64,000 nt of DNA from Beijerinckia indica subsp. indica ATCC 9039 (GCF_000019845.1 NC_010580.1:117737-181736); one strand, 5' to 3'; numbered from the stretch's first letter, positions 35,850 through 45,004 are shown. The notes: a model not told the origin generated them from the letters alone. Translations and numbers: made by a program.

Positions 35850-36495
35850 GATAGTACTCGATATGTTTGTTTATAATTGCCAGCCTGCGATAGTCGCTCT
35901 CATTTCGTCAAAACGACGTTGTGCGCCTTGATGAAAACGCGCCGTCCCATCACCACGATAGGAGATTATCGCCATATAATAAATTTACTATTGAATTCTA
36001 AATCTTTGCAGGCCCGACGTAATTTTGGCTTTCGGCACTCGGAACCGGAGCACGCAGTTGCCCCGGCTGCGGCAAGGTTTCGGCTATGGCACAGTTGGTC
36101 CACCCGACGCATAAGGCATGCCGTCAGACACGTCTTTCCTGATCCACGCCGATCGCAATGTCATCTTTCAGAATTTCATTGACGTGGCTGATCTTCTCAA
36201 ATGATTGAATTTTACCAAGGTCGGCGAACGGACCGAGAGCTTTTCCAGGTAACTATCTCAGGAAAAGTCCTCCCAAGAAAAAACGAAATTTACCCTCTCT
36301 TATGGCTTCGCGCTGTTGCTGGGCCTACAGGTTACGCTGGCATTACCGGTTAGCCGAATCCACGCTTCAAGCGACAAAGGGGGAAGCGAAACAGGCTTGC
36401 CACTGTGCAGTAAGAAGCGGCAATGTCAGCATTTCCAATGCAGGACGATAGTCCGTAACCAGAGATCGACGCCTTATCCGCCGGGCTGAATATTG
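35850..36495. other. Gene-poor stretch with an ISL3 transposase scrap
   Basis: About 36026-36130, plus strand, resembles the zinc-finger start of the ISL3 transposase at 6516: 'SCPGCGKVS' here corresponds to 'SCPGCGVVS' there, and surrounding bases also align. The remaining 500 bases show no gene. Confidence 0.4.
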
Positions 36496-36906
36496 TCAGG
36501 CTCGAAGGCTCCATTTGCCACCGTCCAGATGAACCTTGCCGGCTCCCTTCAAACGCTGCAGGGCGACGGAGATCGTCTGCTTACTAAGATCGCGATCGGC
36601 GCGGATCGCCTGCTCGATTTCCGCGCGGGCCAGAGGACCTTCTGCCTCGAGGAGGGCCAGCACGGCATTCGGCGTCGAGCCTTCTCGCCCTTGTGGCTCA
36701 GAAGGGCGTGCGGAAAGAAGAGAAGCCTTTGTTTTCCTCGGCTTTTGGCTTTTCACCGCAATCTTTCGGCTCTCACGATGGACCGGCTTGCGCGAGGCTT
36801 TGCCTTCGAGTTCCGCCAGGATCTCTTCCACCAGGCGCAGATTATCGATCCGTTCCTCGATCGCGGCGATTTCGGCTTGGATCTGTTCAAGCGATGATTG
36901 AGGCAT
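36496..36906 (-). CDS. Unknown coiled-coil plus winged-helix-like protein downstream of repC
   Basis: A 136-residue protein. The first 40 residues form a coiled coil ('SSLEQIQAEIAAIEERIDNL'), then a basic linker, then a C-terminal region that looks like a winged helix: 'NAVLALLEAEGPLARAEIEQ', 'DRDLSKQTISVALQRLKGAG' and 'KVHLDGGKWSLRA'. It begins 47 bases after the end of repC on the same strand and is likely co-transcribed. By position it could help plasmid copy control or maintenance. No named family is recognised. Confidence 0.62.
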   Translation of the reverse strand: MPQSSLEQIQAEIAAIEERIDNLRLVEEILAELEGKASRKPVHRESRKIAVKSQKPRKTKASLLSARPSEPQGREGSTPNAVLALLEAEGPLARAEIEQAIRADRDLSKQTISVALQRLKGAGKVHLDGGKWSLRA

Positions 36907-36953
36907 CAGTCAGTCTTTCCTTCACAGTGTCCCATGCCGCATAGACCAAATGA

Positions 36954-38237
36954 TCAATGGTTCCAAGGCCGTTTGCCCCATTTCGCCTCGCGCAAGGCCC
37001 AGAGCGAGCGCTCGAGGAACAATTCGCCCTTCTCGGCCTTCTTGACCATGCCACCGAAATAGCCGGCCGGGCCACTCGAGAAATAGTCCTCAGGCTTGAC
37101 CGAAACGAGCGCGAGCGCCAGGGTCGCGTCTTCCCGGCCCATCACCCGGCAGGCTTGCGCCCAAAGCGTCGTCGAAACACCGAGGGAATGCCGCAAGGGG
37201 CCACCCGCCGCGCCGATCACATCCGGCCAGTCCGGGGACGACGTGCCTACCCATTGGCCAAGCTCCGGAGCGAGATCCAACAGCTCGGCCGGCTGCGTCA
37301 GCCCACCTTTCTTCCCGTTAGCCCCTTCCTGGGGCTTGGTTCTGACCTTGAAGGATGAAGCCGGAGCCTCTGGTCTCGGCCGACTACGTCTTTTGGAGGC
37401 AATTACAGTATCCTTTGAAGGATAGTGTGTTAGGGTTGTATTCGTATCTATGTGAGGCTCATTTTCGAGCCCCGCGGGGCTCGTTTTTGTCTGTTTCTGC
37501 TGTTCACGTTCACTCTTGATGAGGTCTTCAAGACCCGTCTGGACATCCTGCATCTGACTCAGCAAATCACGCAGGTCTTTTGAGACCTGCACGCGGCGGC
37601 AAGCGAGATCGAGCCGATCGCGTTCAGCGAGCCAAGCGGTGACTTCCGGCAAGACATCCTGAGAGTCTTTCAAAATGGCCTCGGCCTGGAGGATGGCCTT
37701 GCGGACGAGGGTAAGTTGCCGCCGGCAGGAGCGGACCAGGGCACGTTCGATCTTTGCTTCTTCAGCGATACGGAGGAATTCCGCATACCGTTGGGCGAGG
37801 GGAGAGAGGTCAAAGCCAAAGGCCTGCAGGATGCGGCCATCCGGACCGCGCTGGCCATAGCGCTTGCCCTCGGCATTGTCACGGATGACGAAAATGCCGG
37901 CTTCGAAGAGGGCGCGGTTCAAAACTTTCACCCGGGCGGCCGAGAGGCCGAGATATTCCTGCTGCAGACGAGCGGAGGGCCAGGCGATCGGCTTGGATCC
38001 CTGCTGCCAGTCGCAGGCATGCGTCATGTCAAACAGCCAGGCGACGAGCTCGAAGGCTTTGGGGGGCAGGCGGAGATAGGGGAGCGCCTGCTGGAAGGCG
38101 GTGAGGAACTGGAAGGGTTTGAGGCTGCCGTCCGGCAGGCCTTGATAGGTATCGGCCGTCTCGCGGAAAGCGAGCATAGCAGGACTGATCCGCCGCAAGC
38201 CCGAGGGCCGCGGAGAGTGAGATATTCCCGTGGACAT
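36954..38237 (-). CDS. repC: Plasmid replication initiator RepC
   Basis: A 427-residue RepC-type initiator. The N-terminal part has 'GLRRISPAMLAFRETADTYQ', 'LPYLRLPPKAFELVAWLFDM' and 'WPSARLQQEYLGLSAARVKV', the conserved winged-helix DNA-binding region. The C-terminal domain has 'DLAPELGQWVGTSSPDWPDV' and 'ACRVMGREDATLALALV'. In repABC plasmids the origin lies inside repC; a relatively AT-rich stretch occurs at about 37400-37450. GGAGA lies six bases before the ATG at 38237. No repA or repB partition genes precede it; instead a probable antisense RNA and a nuclease gene lie upstream. Confidence 0.9.
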   Translation of the reverse strand: MSTGISHSPRPSGLRRISPAMLAFRETADTYQGLPDGSLKPFQFLTAFQQALPYLRLPPKAFELVAWLFDMTHACDWQQGSKPIAWPSARLQQEYLGLSAARVKVLNRALFEAGIFVIRDNAEGKRYGQRGPDGRILQAFGFDLSPLAQRYAEFLRIAEEAKIERALVRSCRRQLTLVRKAILQAEAILKDSQDVLPEVTAWLAERDRLDLACRRVQVSKDLRDLLSQMQDVQTGLEDLIKSEREQQKQTKTSPAGLENEPHIDTNTTLTHYPSKDTVIASKRRSRPRPEAPASSFKVRTKPQEGANGKKGGLTQPAELLDLAPELGQWVGTSSPDWPDVIGAAGGPLRHSLGVSTTLWAQACRVMGREDATLALALVSVKPEDYFSSGPAGYFGGMVKKAEKGELFLERSLWALREAKWGKRPWNH

Positions 38238-38318
38238 AGGTTCTCCGACATTGCGAGAACCCAACCAAAAAAGTACGGTTCCGTCAGGCAAAACGATCCC
38301 GTGGCCTAAAAATAAGGC

Positions 38319-38347
38319 TTGCATCGGTCTCGATTTTCGGGGAATAT
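38319..38347 (+). promoter_or_regulatory. Promoter for a putative antisense RNA opposite the repC leader
   Basis: TTGCAT (38319-38324) and GAATAT (38342-38347) are separated by exactly 17 bases on the strand opposite repC. Transcription would begin about 38354 and run into a terminator 40 bases later, as for repABC control RNAs. Confidence 0.5.
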
Positions 38348-38353
38348 CTGGCT

Positions 38354-38420
38354 TGCGAGACACAGATTATTCCCCGGCTTTGCCGGACAGGCCCGACCTT
38401 CTAGGTCGGGTTTTCTGTTT
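38354..38420 (+). ncRNA. Putative antisense control RNA of repC, with terminator
   Basis: The segment ends in a perfect terminator: CCCGACC-TTCTA-GGTCGGG (38392-38410) followed by TTTTCTGTTT. A smaller stem CCGGC-TTT-GCCGG precedes it. The inferred transcript is about 60-65 bases, the size of the incompatibility RNA that blocks repC expression in repABC plasmids. It lies about 115 bases upstream of the repC start on the opposite strand, where that RNA is expected. Identification rests on layout only. Confidence 0.55.
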
Positions 38421-38538
38421 CTATGGTCTTATTTCTCCGAAATGGACTAGCCGCCGCTGGCATGAGTCCTAGTTCGATACTGTGCCGGTTTTTCACGGCC
38501 GCGTCCATGCCCTTTCAGCTATGAATTGCAGGGGAGGG

Positions 38539-39099
38539 TCATTCCACAGCCTGATCGTGGTGGGCATGGTGATCATGACGCCACGCTGCAGGATCTTGCA
38601 CCGCTCCCTGCCAGATGCCGCGATGCTCCGTCTGCGCTTTCGCTTCGAGGGGGAGATAAGCGGGCTCTGTCGGCCGACCGTAGAAGCGATAGACGACGGC
38701 CTGTCCTTCTTGCACCATGGCGGCGCCAAGATCCGGAGTTTCCTCCGTGCCGCATTTCGCGAGTTTGCGCCCATAGATATCGGGCTTGATGATCGTGCAG
38801 GTGACGGCTCGGCCGACGACATGAGAGGCGAGCCAAGTGGTTGCGACCGCGCCGCACGGCCAGGCCTGACCAAGACTGGTATAGGCGTCCTGATCTTTTT
38901 CGCAGGCATCGATTCCGAAGAGCCGATAGGACTGACCGTCACGAGGATCCCGGAATGTGTCTCCGTCGATAACGCTTGCCTTGATGTCAGATACAAGCGC
39001 CTGCTCATTGTGTTCGCTGATCTGAGCGTTTGCTGGGACTTGAGTGAACGCAAAAAAGAAGATGGAACAGATTGCTTGTTCACGGAGAGGAAAGTTCAT
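38539..39099 (-). CDS. Secreted thermonuclease-like (SNase) protein
   Basis: A 186-residue exported protein. The signal peptide is 'MNFPLREQAICSIFFFAFTQ' ending near ANAQ. The SNase/OB-fold shows 'SVIDGDTFRDPRDGQSYRLF', with the conserved Asp-Gly-Asp, then 'GIDACEKDQ' in place of the usual 'GIDAPE', 'YGRKLAKC' and 'VQEGQAVVYR'. It would cut DNA or RNA outside the cytoplasm or act in plasmid transfer; similar genes are common on alphaproteobacterial plasmids. The ATG at 39099 is behind GGAGAGGAAAG. It lies upstream of repC on the same strand. Confidence 0.85.
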   Translation of the reverse strand: MNFPLREQAICSIFFFAFTQVPANAQISEHNEQALVSDIKASVIDGDTFRDPRDGQSYRLFGIDACEKDQDAYTSLGQAWPCGAVATTWLASHVVGRAVTCTIIKPDIYGRKLAKCGTEETPDLGAAMVQEGQAVVYRFYGRPTEPAYLPLEAKAQTEHRGIWQGAVQDPAAWRHDHHAHHDQAVE

Positions 39100-39179
39100 G
39101 CGCAAGACCTTATGGCGAGTCGTTGAAGAGCAACTTGCATTGGGAGCTTTTGGCCGGTGCATGAAAATTCAAATCAGAA

Positions 39180-39680
39180 AAAAGAGTCACACTTTCGCCG
39201 TCATTTAGACTACCGAATCACTTCGGTTAAATTGACTGTTAATAATCCATTTACTGTGAAATCAATTCCTCGTGATATCTAGCTATTCGGGGGGCTCATT
39301 TTTATAGAAATGCATTGATGTCAGAGTGAGGAGATGAAGATTCAATGACTTATATTAGAATGTGTCGGGCCGACTTATGTAAATATTTTTAAGGGTTTAT
39401 GGACTTTATCGCGGCATCTTGAAACAATAAGCGTCAGCTAAACAGCATTAAGGCGATCAAGTCAGCTTGCGCGGAAATGGCAAAAATCCGGTACTGCAAA
39501 AATTTTACAAATCGGGGAGGTTCAGTTAGCGTGAGAACATAAGATGAATCTTCAGCTGGTTGTTTGCCAGTAAGGTTTGCATAATAATAAGTTTCGTCTG
39601 TAATATTCAACAGTAAATACCGTTTTGACTTGCGTGTGTCGTTGTCTATTGAATATAACTAGAGATATAGAGAGAAAACG
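39180..39680. other. AT-rich intergenic DNA
   Basis: About 500 bases of low GC content between the nuclease and an AT-rich unknown gene. No frame with a ribosome site, no domain and no clear repeat is seen. It could hold promoters for both divergent neighbours. Confidence 0.4.
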
Positions 39681-40070
39681 ATGCGGGAAGAGAAGGATAA
39701 GGCCGGCGTTTTCGATATAGCACACTACCCTGCGCAGCGAATGCCATCGACAATCATTAAAGAAGATGATGAACTCATAAGAATATGCGAACTTATTTGT
39801 GAATTTAGTGTACATTGGAATTATACACTTAATACCGACAATCTCGATACTCAGGGTGAGTCTGAAACTATTGATTTATTGAATAGTAGACTATTTCAGC
39901 CGTTGCTGCGAATTATTGAATTGAAATCGTCTTCTGAATTAGGCGTTGCTGCAAAAGAACAGGTCCTTGCCGCATACAAAAAGATATTGCCTCATAATTT
40001 TATTGATACTTATGCAGAGCACTTAATAAATTCAATTAATAGCGACATTAGATCGATAAGTTATAAATGA
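39681..40070 (+). CDS. Unknown AT-rich small protein
   Basis: A 129-residue protein with GAGAG seven bases before its ATG. It is mainly helical by composition ('DELIRICELICEFSVHWNYT', 'LLNSRLFQPLLRIIELKSSS'), with no signal peptide or membrane segment. Its codons are much richer in A and T than the surrounding transfer genes, suggesting separate acquisition. The next gene, a DsbC-like protein, begins 130 bases later. I recognise no family. Confidence 0.6.
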   Translation: MREEKDKAGVFDIAHYPAQRMPSTIIKEDDELIRICELICEFSVHWNYTLNTDNLDTQGESETIDLLNSRLFQPLLRIIELKSSSELGVAAKEQVLAAYKKILPHNFIDTYAEHLINSINSDIRSISYK

Positions 40071-40200
40071 CATGTGTTATTATATTAGATATTTACGTGA
40101 TCAACATCGTATTATTAATACCGATGTTCCATAGCATTTTATGCGTCATTTTCTCATGAGAGAGCCATAGAAACTTTCCATACGTCTAAGAGGAGGTTTC

Positions 40201-41265
40201 ATGCGCTCTATTCCCGTTGCTCTTTTCTGTCTCATGCCATTTGCGGCCGCTGGGTCAGATCTTTCAGAGCTTAAGCAGCCATCCGAGAGGGTGGTTGAGG
40301 AACCAACACTCCCGCCACTGGTGCCTGGCTTAAGTGATCGACCCTCAACACCTTATCGGTCTGAAGGTATTAATCCTGATCTACCCGTGCTGAAACACAT
40401 TGCGGAATCGGGTGCAAAACTGTCAGAGCTTGGGGCGATGCATGGTTTGCAGAGAGTGCTCGTTCGACGTGACAAGCAGTTCATGATTTTGAATGTCACG
40501 CCTGATGGCGAGGCAATTATTGCAGGCCTTCAATCTGACTTCCCTTTCGATGAGCTGAAAAAATCGCTCCCAATTGATGTGACGGAGCTTCAGGATACGC
40601 ACGCTATCAAAGGGTTGTTCGTGCGGAACGGTCATGAATTTCAGGTCCTGTATCTGACCCCGGATGGCCAGAACGTGATTCCAGGCGTCATGTGGGATGC
40701 GACCGGCCACAACATTACGCGTGATCAAGTGTCTTCGATCGAAGGAGCCATTCCGCGCGTCGAAATCAAGAATGACACTATGCCGGCCGTGGCTGTGTCA
40801 GCCTTAGATGGAAAACCCTCGCTTTCTGTTGTTAAAGAAACGAGTTTTGGCACTTATGGCAGATCGGGAGCGCCCAGGCTCTGGATCTTTGTCGATCCTC
40901 TTTGCAGTTTTTCTATAAGAGCCATGGATCAATTGCGCTCTTATGCGACGCGCGGAGAGATCGAACTGGCCGTCGTTCCGGTCTCGATTATTGATCATGA
41001 AGACGGTGGTAAAAGCACCGAACATGCGCTCTCAATGTTGAGTTTGCCACGGGAAACGATGGTCGCGGCCTGGCGGAATGATCAGTTGAACAATCCCGTC
41101 GCAGCCGAGGCTCGGGATCGTTTGACCATCAATATGGCGGCAGCCGAGGTGATCCATTTACGAGGAACCCCGACCTTGCTTTGGCAGAAAGAGGATGGAT
41201 CAGAAGGACGTCTTGATGGCCTTGCAAGTGATTGGGACCGTGTCATTGCAAGTATGAGGCATTAA
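40201..41265 (+). CDS. Exported DsbC/DsbG-like thioredoxin-fold protein of the conjugation cluster
   Basis: A 354-residue protein with a short signal-like start ('MRSIPVALFCLMPFAAAG'). Two repeats of a DsbC-type N-terminal module appear ('GLQRVLVRRDKQFMILNVTP', 'IKGLFVRNGHEFQVLYLTP'). The C-terminal thioredoxin fold has 'PRLWIFVDPLCSFSIRAMDQ' and the cis-proline 'LRGTPTLLW'. The active site reads Cys-Ser-Phe-Ser, so the second cysteine of CxxC is missing and redox activity is doubtful. IncI plasmids carry a related disulfide isomerase, TrbB. GAGGAGG precedes the ATG. The next membrane protein starts two bases after its stop. Confidence 0.75.
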   Translation: MRSIPVALFCLMPFAAAGSDLSELKQPSERVVEEPTLPPLVPGLSDRPSTPYRSEGINPDLPVLKHIAESGAKLSELGAMHGLQRVLVRRDKQFMILNVTPDGEAIIAGLQSDFPFDELKKSLPIDVTELQDTHAIKGLFVRNGHEFQVLYLTPDGQNVIPGVMWDATGHNITRDQVSSIEGAIPRVEIKNDTMPAVAVSALDGKPSLSVVKETSFGTYGRSGAPRLWIFVDPLCSFSIRAMDQLRSYATRGEIELAVVPVSIIDHEDGGKSTEHALSMLSLPRETMVAAWRNDQLNNPVAAEARDRLTINMAAAEVIHLRGTPTLLWQKEDGSEGRLDGLASDWDRVIASMRH

Positions 41266-41266
41266 G

Positions 41267-41794
41267 ATGGCGATGTCTGATCATGAGCCACAGCAAAAAG
41301 AGACAGGTCTTTTTGGCCGTGGCTTCAAAGGGTTGAAGCAAGCGTCTCTCAAAGCCATCCAATGGAAATTGATCAAGGATAATGCACAGTTCATCCATGA
41401 GCTCGGTGCCCTTCTTCGGCGGAAGAAGGATCATCAATCGGGATTGGTGATCGGTGAGGACCGGATGCTCGATGTGGCTGCGACAGCGGATCTCTATCAG
41501 GTGCCGGTTGAGTTCATTGAAGACTTGATCATGAAGCGGAGGAGACAGACGAAACAGGCGGCTTATTGCGCCTTTGGTTTTGGCTGGCTGGCTTTCCTGT
41601 ACTGGCTTTACCAATCGCTGACTCGGTCCTGGTCATCTGGTCACGTCATCGAGACGCTGGAATTCGCGCCCTTTTGCCTTGTGTTCTTTCTGATCGCCTT
41701 TCGGAATGCGCTGCTCAATTATCAATTGAGGACCGGCCATGTCGCAACGGCGATGGAATATCTTCGAACGGAGAAGGTGTTCTGGCCTGCCTGA
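41267..41794 (+). CDS. Membrane protein of the conjugation cluster, two helices
   Basis: A 175-residue protein. Its first 100 residues are soluble and basic ('GLFGRGFKGLKQASLKAIQW', 'DMLDVAATADLYQVPVEF'-like region). Two membrane helices follow: 'AAYCAFGFGWLAFLYWLYQS' and 'LEFAPFCLVFFLIAFRNALL'. It starts one base after the stop of the DsbC-like gene, with GAGG upstream, so they are translationally linked. It may correspond to a minor IncI-type transfer protein, but I cannot name it. A bidirectional terminator follows. Confidence 0.68.
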   Translation: MAMSDHEPQQKETGLFGRGFKGLKQASLKAIQWKLIKDNAQFIHELGALLRRKKDHQSGLVIGEDRMLDVAATADLYQVPVEFIEDLIMKRRRQTKQAAYCAFGFGWLAFLYWLYQSLTRSWSSGHVIETLEFAPFCLVFFLIAFRNALLNYQLRTGHVATAMEYLRTEKVFWPA

Positions 41795-41812
41795 CCTGAC
41801 TCACAGATGAAT

Positions 41813-41852
41813 AAAAAGGCCTTCGGTCATTGGATCGAAGGCCTTTTCTTTT
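41813..41852. terminator. Bidirectional rho-independent terminator
   Basis: AAAAAGGCCTTCG and CGAAGGCCTTTTCTTTT form a long stem with a loop of about ten bases. The A-run on one side and T-run on the other let it end transcripts of both convergent genes (41794 plus strand and 41851 minus strand). Confidence 0.88.
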
Positions 41853-42162
41853 AGAATGTTCCAGGCGGGGCATTGGAGGGGCCACCCGAGGCTCCGGAGG
41901 CCCATTGCGCATGTTCATAGTCAGGCCGGCCGGCAGTCGTGGCGGGCTCGACAGGTTTGACGATCGTGCGATTCAGGTTGATAACGGGTGGCCGCCAGGT
42001 GGCGTTGGACTCACCGTAGGCGGCGGTGGGGTCGTAATAGGGATGCTCGACCCGTTGCGGCAAGGGAATGGTGTAATTGGAGGCGCCGCGGATGTTTGGC
42101 GGAGCGCCACAAGCTGAAAGGGCAAGGGTACAGAGAAGGATCAAGGATAGAAAAAAACGCAT
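41851..42162 (-). CDS. Small lipoprotein of the conjugation cluster
   Basis: A 103-residue lipoprotein precursor. The signal sequence 'MRFFLSLILLCTLALSACGA' ends in a lipobox (LSAC), so the mature protein starts at Cys and is lipid-anchored. The remainder is proline- and tyrosine-rich ('PLPQRVEHPYYDPTAAYGES') without recognised domain. A start at 42162 has AAGGAGA upstream. It is the last gene of the minus-strand transfer block and ends at a terminator. It could be an outer-membrane pilot or a DotD/DotC-like part, but it is too short to say. Confidence 0.72.
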   Translation of the reverse strand: MRFFLSLILLCTLALSACGAPPNIRGASNYTIPLPQRVEHPYYDPTAAYGESNATWRPPVINLNRTIVKPVEPATTAGRPDYEHAQWASGASGGPSNAPPGTF

Positions 42163-42209
42163 GGCAATCTCCTTTCGAAGATCACCATGCGGCGGTCTCA
42201 TGCGAAGGA

Positions 42210-42671
42210 CTAATTGTTACGATTTTCGTACATCTGGTAAAGCCAGAGAGGAATTTTGAAGGGAAGATCTTTGACTCTGTAGCCTTTATCACAGAGGTAT
42301 TTTACCGCGTACATAAGGGTATTGCTTATGTCGGTGATATCATCCCCTCGATCTCTATAACCCTTCAACGCCGATTCCCCGAACTCCTTGGCCTCCTTCA
42401 GTTCTTTTTGCAGTGCCGATTTCTGGCGCTGGTCTTGCTCGTAAAGTCCATATAGCTTTTGATAGTCCTGGTGCAGTTGAGCATAGTTTTGGCGCAGAGC
42501 GTTGTTTTGCGCGATGAGAGCATCTACATCGATTTGCGGCTTTGGCGGTGAAAAACGGGCACGGAGAAGTTGCCGAGTACGTGCATCACTTTCCGCGGAT
42601 GCACGTCCCATCTGATACCATGAATAATTGCCGAAAAGGCTGGAACCACCTTCTTCATCATCTTCCAGCAT
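42210..42671 (-). CDS. Coiled-coil protein downstream of dotA
   Basis: A 153-residue protein with GAGGAGG before its ATG at 42671, its ribosome site lying within the end of dotA. The middle is a predicted coiled coil ('DALIAQNNALRQNYAQLHQD', 'QRQKSALQKELKEAKEFGES'). The C-terminal 45 residues are compact ('TLMYAVKYLCDKGYRVKDLP'). No signal peptide or membrane helix is seen. It sits between DotA and the lipoprotein in one operon, so a cytoplasmic accessory role in transfer is likely. No family is recognised. Confidence 0.68.
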   Translation of the reverse strand: MLEDDEEGGSSLFGNYSWYQMGRASAESDARTRQLLRARFSPPKPQIDVDALIAQNNALRQNYAQLHQDYQKLYGLYEQDQRQKSALQKELKEAKEFGESALKGYRDRGDDITDISNTLMYAVKYLCDKGYRVKDLPFKIPLWLYQMYENRNN

Positions 42672-42673
42672 GG

Positions 42674-45004
42674 TCAGACCTCCTCATTGGGGGAATTCTG
42701 TGTATCCGTCGCGGCTCGCAATGTGGAATCCATACCATGTTTTGACGCCGATGACGATTGCTCAGGTGAAGAAGTTGTAGGCCCCGTCAATTTCCTTGTG
42801 TAACCGAGCTGTTTCTGGACAGCCTCGCCGGCACCAAAAGCACCTTCACGAAGACCTTCCCGCATGGTCGTCAGAGCTCCGCCGACACCAACCAAGGCCG
42901 CTTCCTTCGAGAATTGGTTCATATCGACTCTGTTGGTGGCCGTGAAGCCAACGAGACGCGGCAGATGGTGCGGGATCAAAGTGATCAGCCGAAAGGATGT
43001 CAAGGCAAGAACGATGTGGATCGTCACATAGATCGAGAGAAGGACGCAGACGCCGAGAATGTTGGTGACAACCCAGCCATTGGCGAGAACAAATCCGGCC
43101 GCGATCCCGAAAGACATGCGGACAAGCCAACTCATGGCGGCGAAGATTGTATAACCTAAGAAGAGGCCAAACAGCATCAAGACGGGACGGAACAGGAGAT
43201 TGAAGAGCAGGCCATAGCCTTCGATCGCCCGGCCATGAAGTCCCGCTCCTTCAAGCGTCATATGGGCGAGCATCCAGAGAGGGACCGCGACGACAGCCTC
43301 GCAGACGAGGATCAGATAACCGGCCACGCCCGCCATCCACATGACCCAGGGGATCATCGGCAGCACAAAGGCGATCGTGAGCCCAGGGATCAGCAATGCC
43401 AGGCAGGCGAGGAAAATAGGTGTCCCAAAGAACTGAACCAGAGCACTGCCGGCGACGGACGCGGCGGCTCCAGCGAAGTTTAACGTCAGGATGTTCCAGG
43501 CCGTTGATGCGACTGTGCCAGTCGTTGAGGACAAAAGCCCTGCGGCACCGAGAGCGGTGAGAGCGATGACGATGAGCTTGTGGCCGAGTTGCATGAGCGA
43601 GCCGAAAGGATCCGTCCAATTGTTGCCGGTCGGTGACATAGCTTCGGTAAAGTAGCTGAGAACCCGATCGGACAGGTGAATGGAGCGCATGACCTGCTCA
43701 ATGGCGCTGGCCCCGTCGCCTCCCGGTGTTGCGCCCGAAAAAAGCTGAGCATTGCCGGTTGGTGCATCGAGCCCATCGGTGGTGGTCACGTAGCTCCTGA
43801 GATTGCTTAAAAACTGCGTCTCGGCGGTCACGAGTGGAGCTAAATCGTTTTTCAATGACTTACTCAAGCCTTCAAAAGAAGGCGGGCTGACCATCGGCGT
43901 CGCGTTCAAGAGGGACATCGTTTGGCCATTGAGCCGAGCTATTTCCAGGTAATAGGCGCCGGCCGAGGTCCAGCCCAAGGAATTGAGCTGCGTTTCATTG
44001 GTGATGAGACCGATGGAGCCTGCCCTCGCTTGGGTCGGATCACTCAAGGCATTGCGCAGCTGGCTCGTGACCTGCGTCGCGGTATTGGTCAATTGCTGGG
44101 TATAATCGGCCGTCGCGGTCTGGAAGATCTGCAACAGAGGAGCGAGGGCGGAAGCCTGCTTGGTCTGCCAGAAGTTCTGGACAACCATTGGCACGGTCGA
44201 CCGGATATCCGCATTCAGGACCGATTGGAGGATCTGCTGTTGGATCGCGGGCATGTCGACGCTGACACCCGCGAGGTTCGTGGCGCCGCTCGATTGCTGC
44301 AAAGTGACGGTGCCGCAAACAGGTGTGCCGGTCTCATTGCCGGAAGCCAGGCCATAGGCCCAGGTAATATAGGTCAGGGTCGCGACGGGTTCGCCTACGA
44401 CAGGGTTCGGGATCGGGACGAGATTCGGATTGCCGGAGGCCTGATTGATGAGGGCACGGCAGAATTCGTTCTGGATCAGATTGATCACGGTGGTCGAGGT
44501 TCCCGGGATCATCGGCTGGGCGATGACCAGGGCGTCGGGGCCTATCGCCTGAATGGCATTGGCATAGACCGCTTTGGCCATGCCGATGCCCCACATGGCA
44601 GTTTTGACGACCATGGCTTGCCCGTTGGAAAAGCCGGAGGCGAGCGGGAACATCATGATGGCGGCGAACCCGATCCGCACGACGCCCATCCATGTCATGG
44701 CATCGGTCATGAGCCGGGAGGTTTCGGCGACACGATGGATGTTCATGATGAAATGGTAGCAGAGAAAGGCCATGGCGATAGCCATGACGAACCGAGTCAA
44801 TTGGCCCATGATCTGGCCAATGACCGTGGTCGCTCCATTTTGGTTGATCGGAAAGATATTGTTGATGGCCTGGGCCGCCCAATCATTCCCAGGGTCGAGA
44901 ACGGCCCAGGTGAGAGCAGTGCCGTTATTGGCGATTTGAGCGAAAGCGGGCTCAAGGGCGAGGCAAGCAAAGAACAGGGTGGCGAGAGTGAACAAAAGGC
45001 GCAT
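42674..45004 (-). CDS. dotA: DotA/TraY-family inner-membrane protein of a type IVB secretion (conjugation) system
   Basis: A 776-residue polytopic membrane protein with a signal peptide ('MRLLFTLATLFFACLALEPA'). The N-terminal helices include 'LTRFVMAIAMAFLCYHFIMN' and 'AMTWMGVVRIGFAAIMMFPL'. A long periplasmic region follows, and a C-terminal cluster of helices ('LACLALLIPGLTIAFVLPMI', 'PWVMWMAGVAGYLILVCEAV', 'ALTSFRLITLIPHHLPRLVG'). This is the DotA/TraY layout. R64 TraY is needed for conjugative transfer and DotA for Legionella effector export. GAGGT precedes the ATG. It stands in an eight-gene minus-strand operon. Confidence 0.9.
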   Translation of the reverse strand: MRLLFTLATLFFACLALEPAFAQIANNGTALTWAVLDPGNDWAAQAINNIFPINQNGATTVIGQIMGQLTRFVMAIAMAFLCYHFIMNIHRVAETSRLMTDAMTWMGVVRIGFAAIMMFPLASGFSNGQAMVVKTAMWGIGMAKAVYANAIQAIGPDALVIAQPMIPGTSTTVINLIQNEFCRALINQASGNPNLVPIPNPVVGEPVATLTYITWAYGLASGNETGTPVCGTVTLQQSSGATNLAGVSVDMPAIQQQILQSVLNADIRSTVPMVVQNFWQTKQASALAPLLQIFQTATADYTQQLTNTATQVTSQLRNALSDPTQARAGSIGLITNETQLNSLGWTSAGAYYLEIARLNGQTMSLLNATPMVSPPSFEGLSKSLKNDLAPLVTAETQFLSNLRSYVTTTDGLDAPTGNAQLFSGATPGGDGASAIEQVMRSIHLSDRVLSYFTEAMSPTGNNWTDPFGSLMQLGHKLIVIALTALGAAGLLSSTTGTVASTAWNILTLNFAGAAASVAGSALVQFFGTPIFLACLALLIPGLTIAFVLPMIPWVMWMAGVAGYLILVCEAVVAVPLWMLAHMTLEGAGLHGRAIEGYGLLFNLLFRPVLMLFGLFLGYTIFAAMSWLVRMSFGIAAGFVLANGWVVTNILGVCVLLSIYVTIHIVLALTSFRLITLIPHHLPRLVGFTATNRVDMNQFSKEAALVGVGGALTTMREGLREGAFGAGEAVQKQLGYTRKLTGPTTSSPEQSSSASKHGMDSTLRAATDTQNSPNEEV

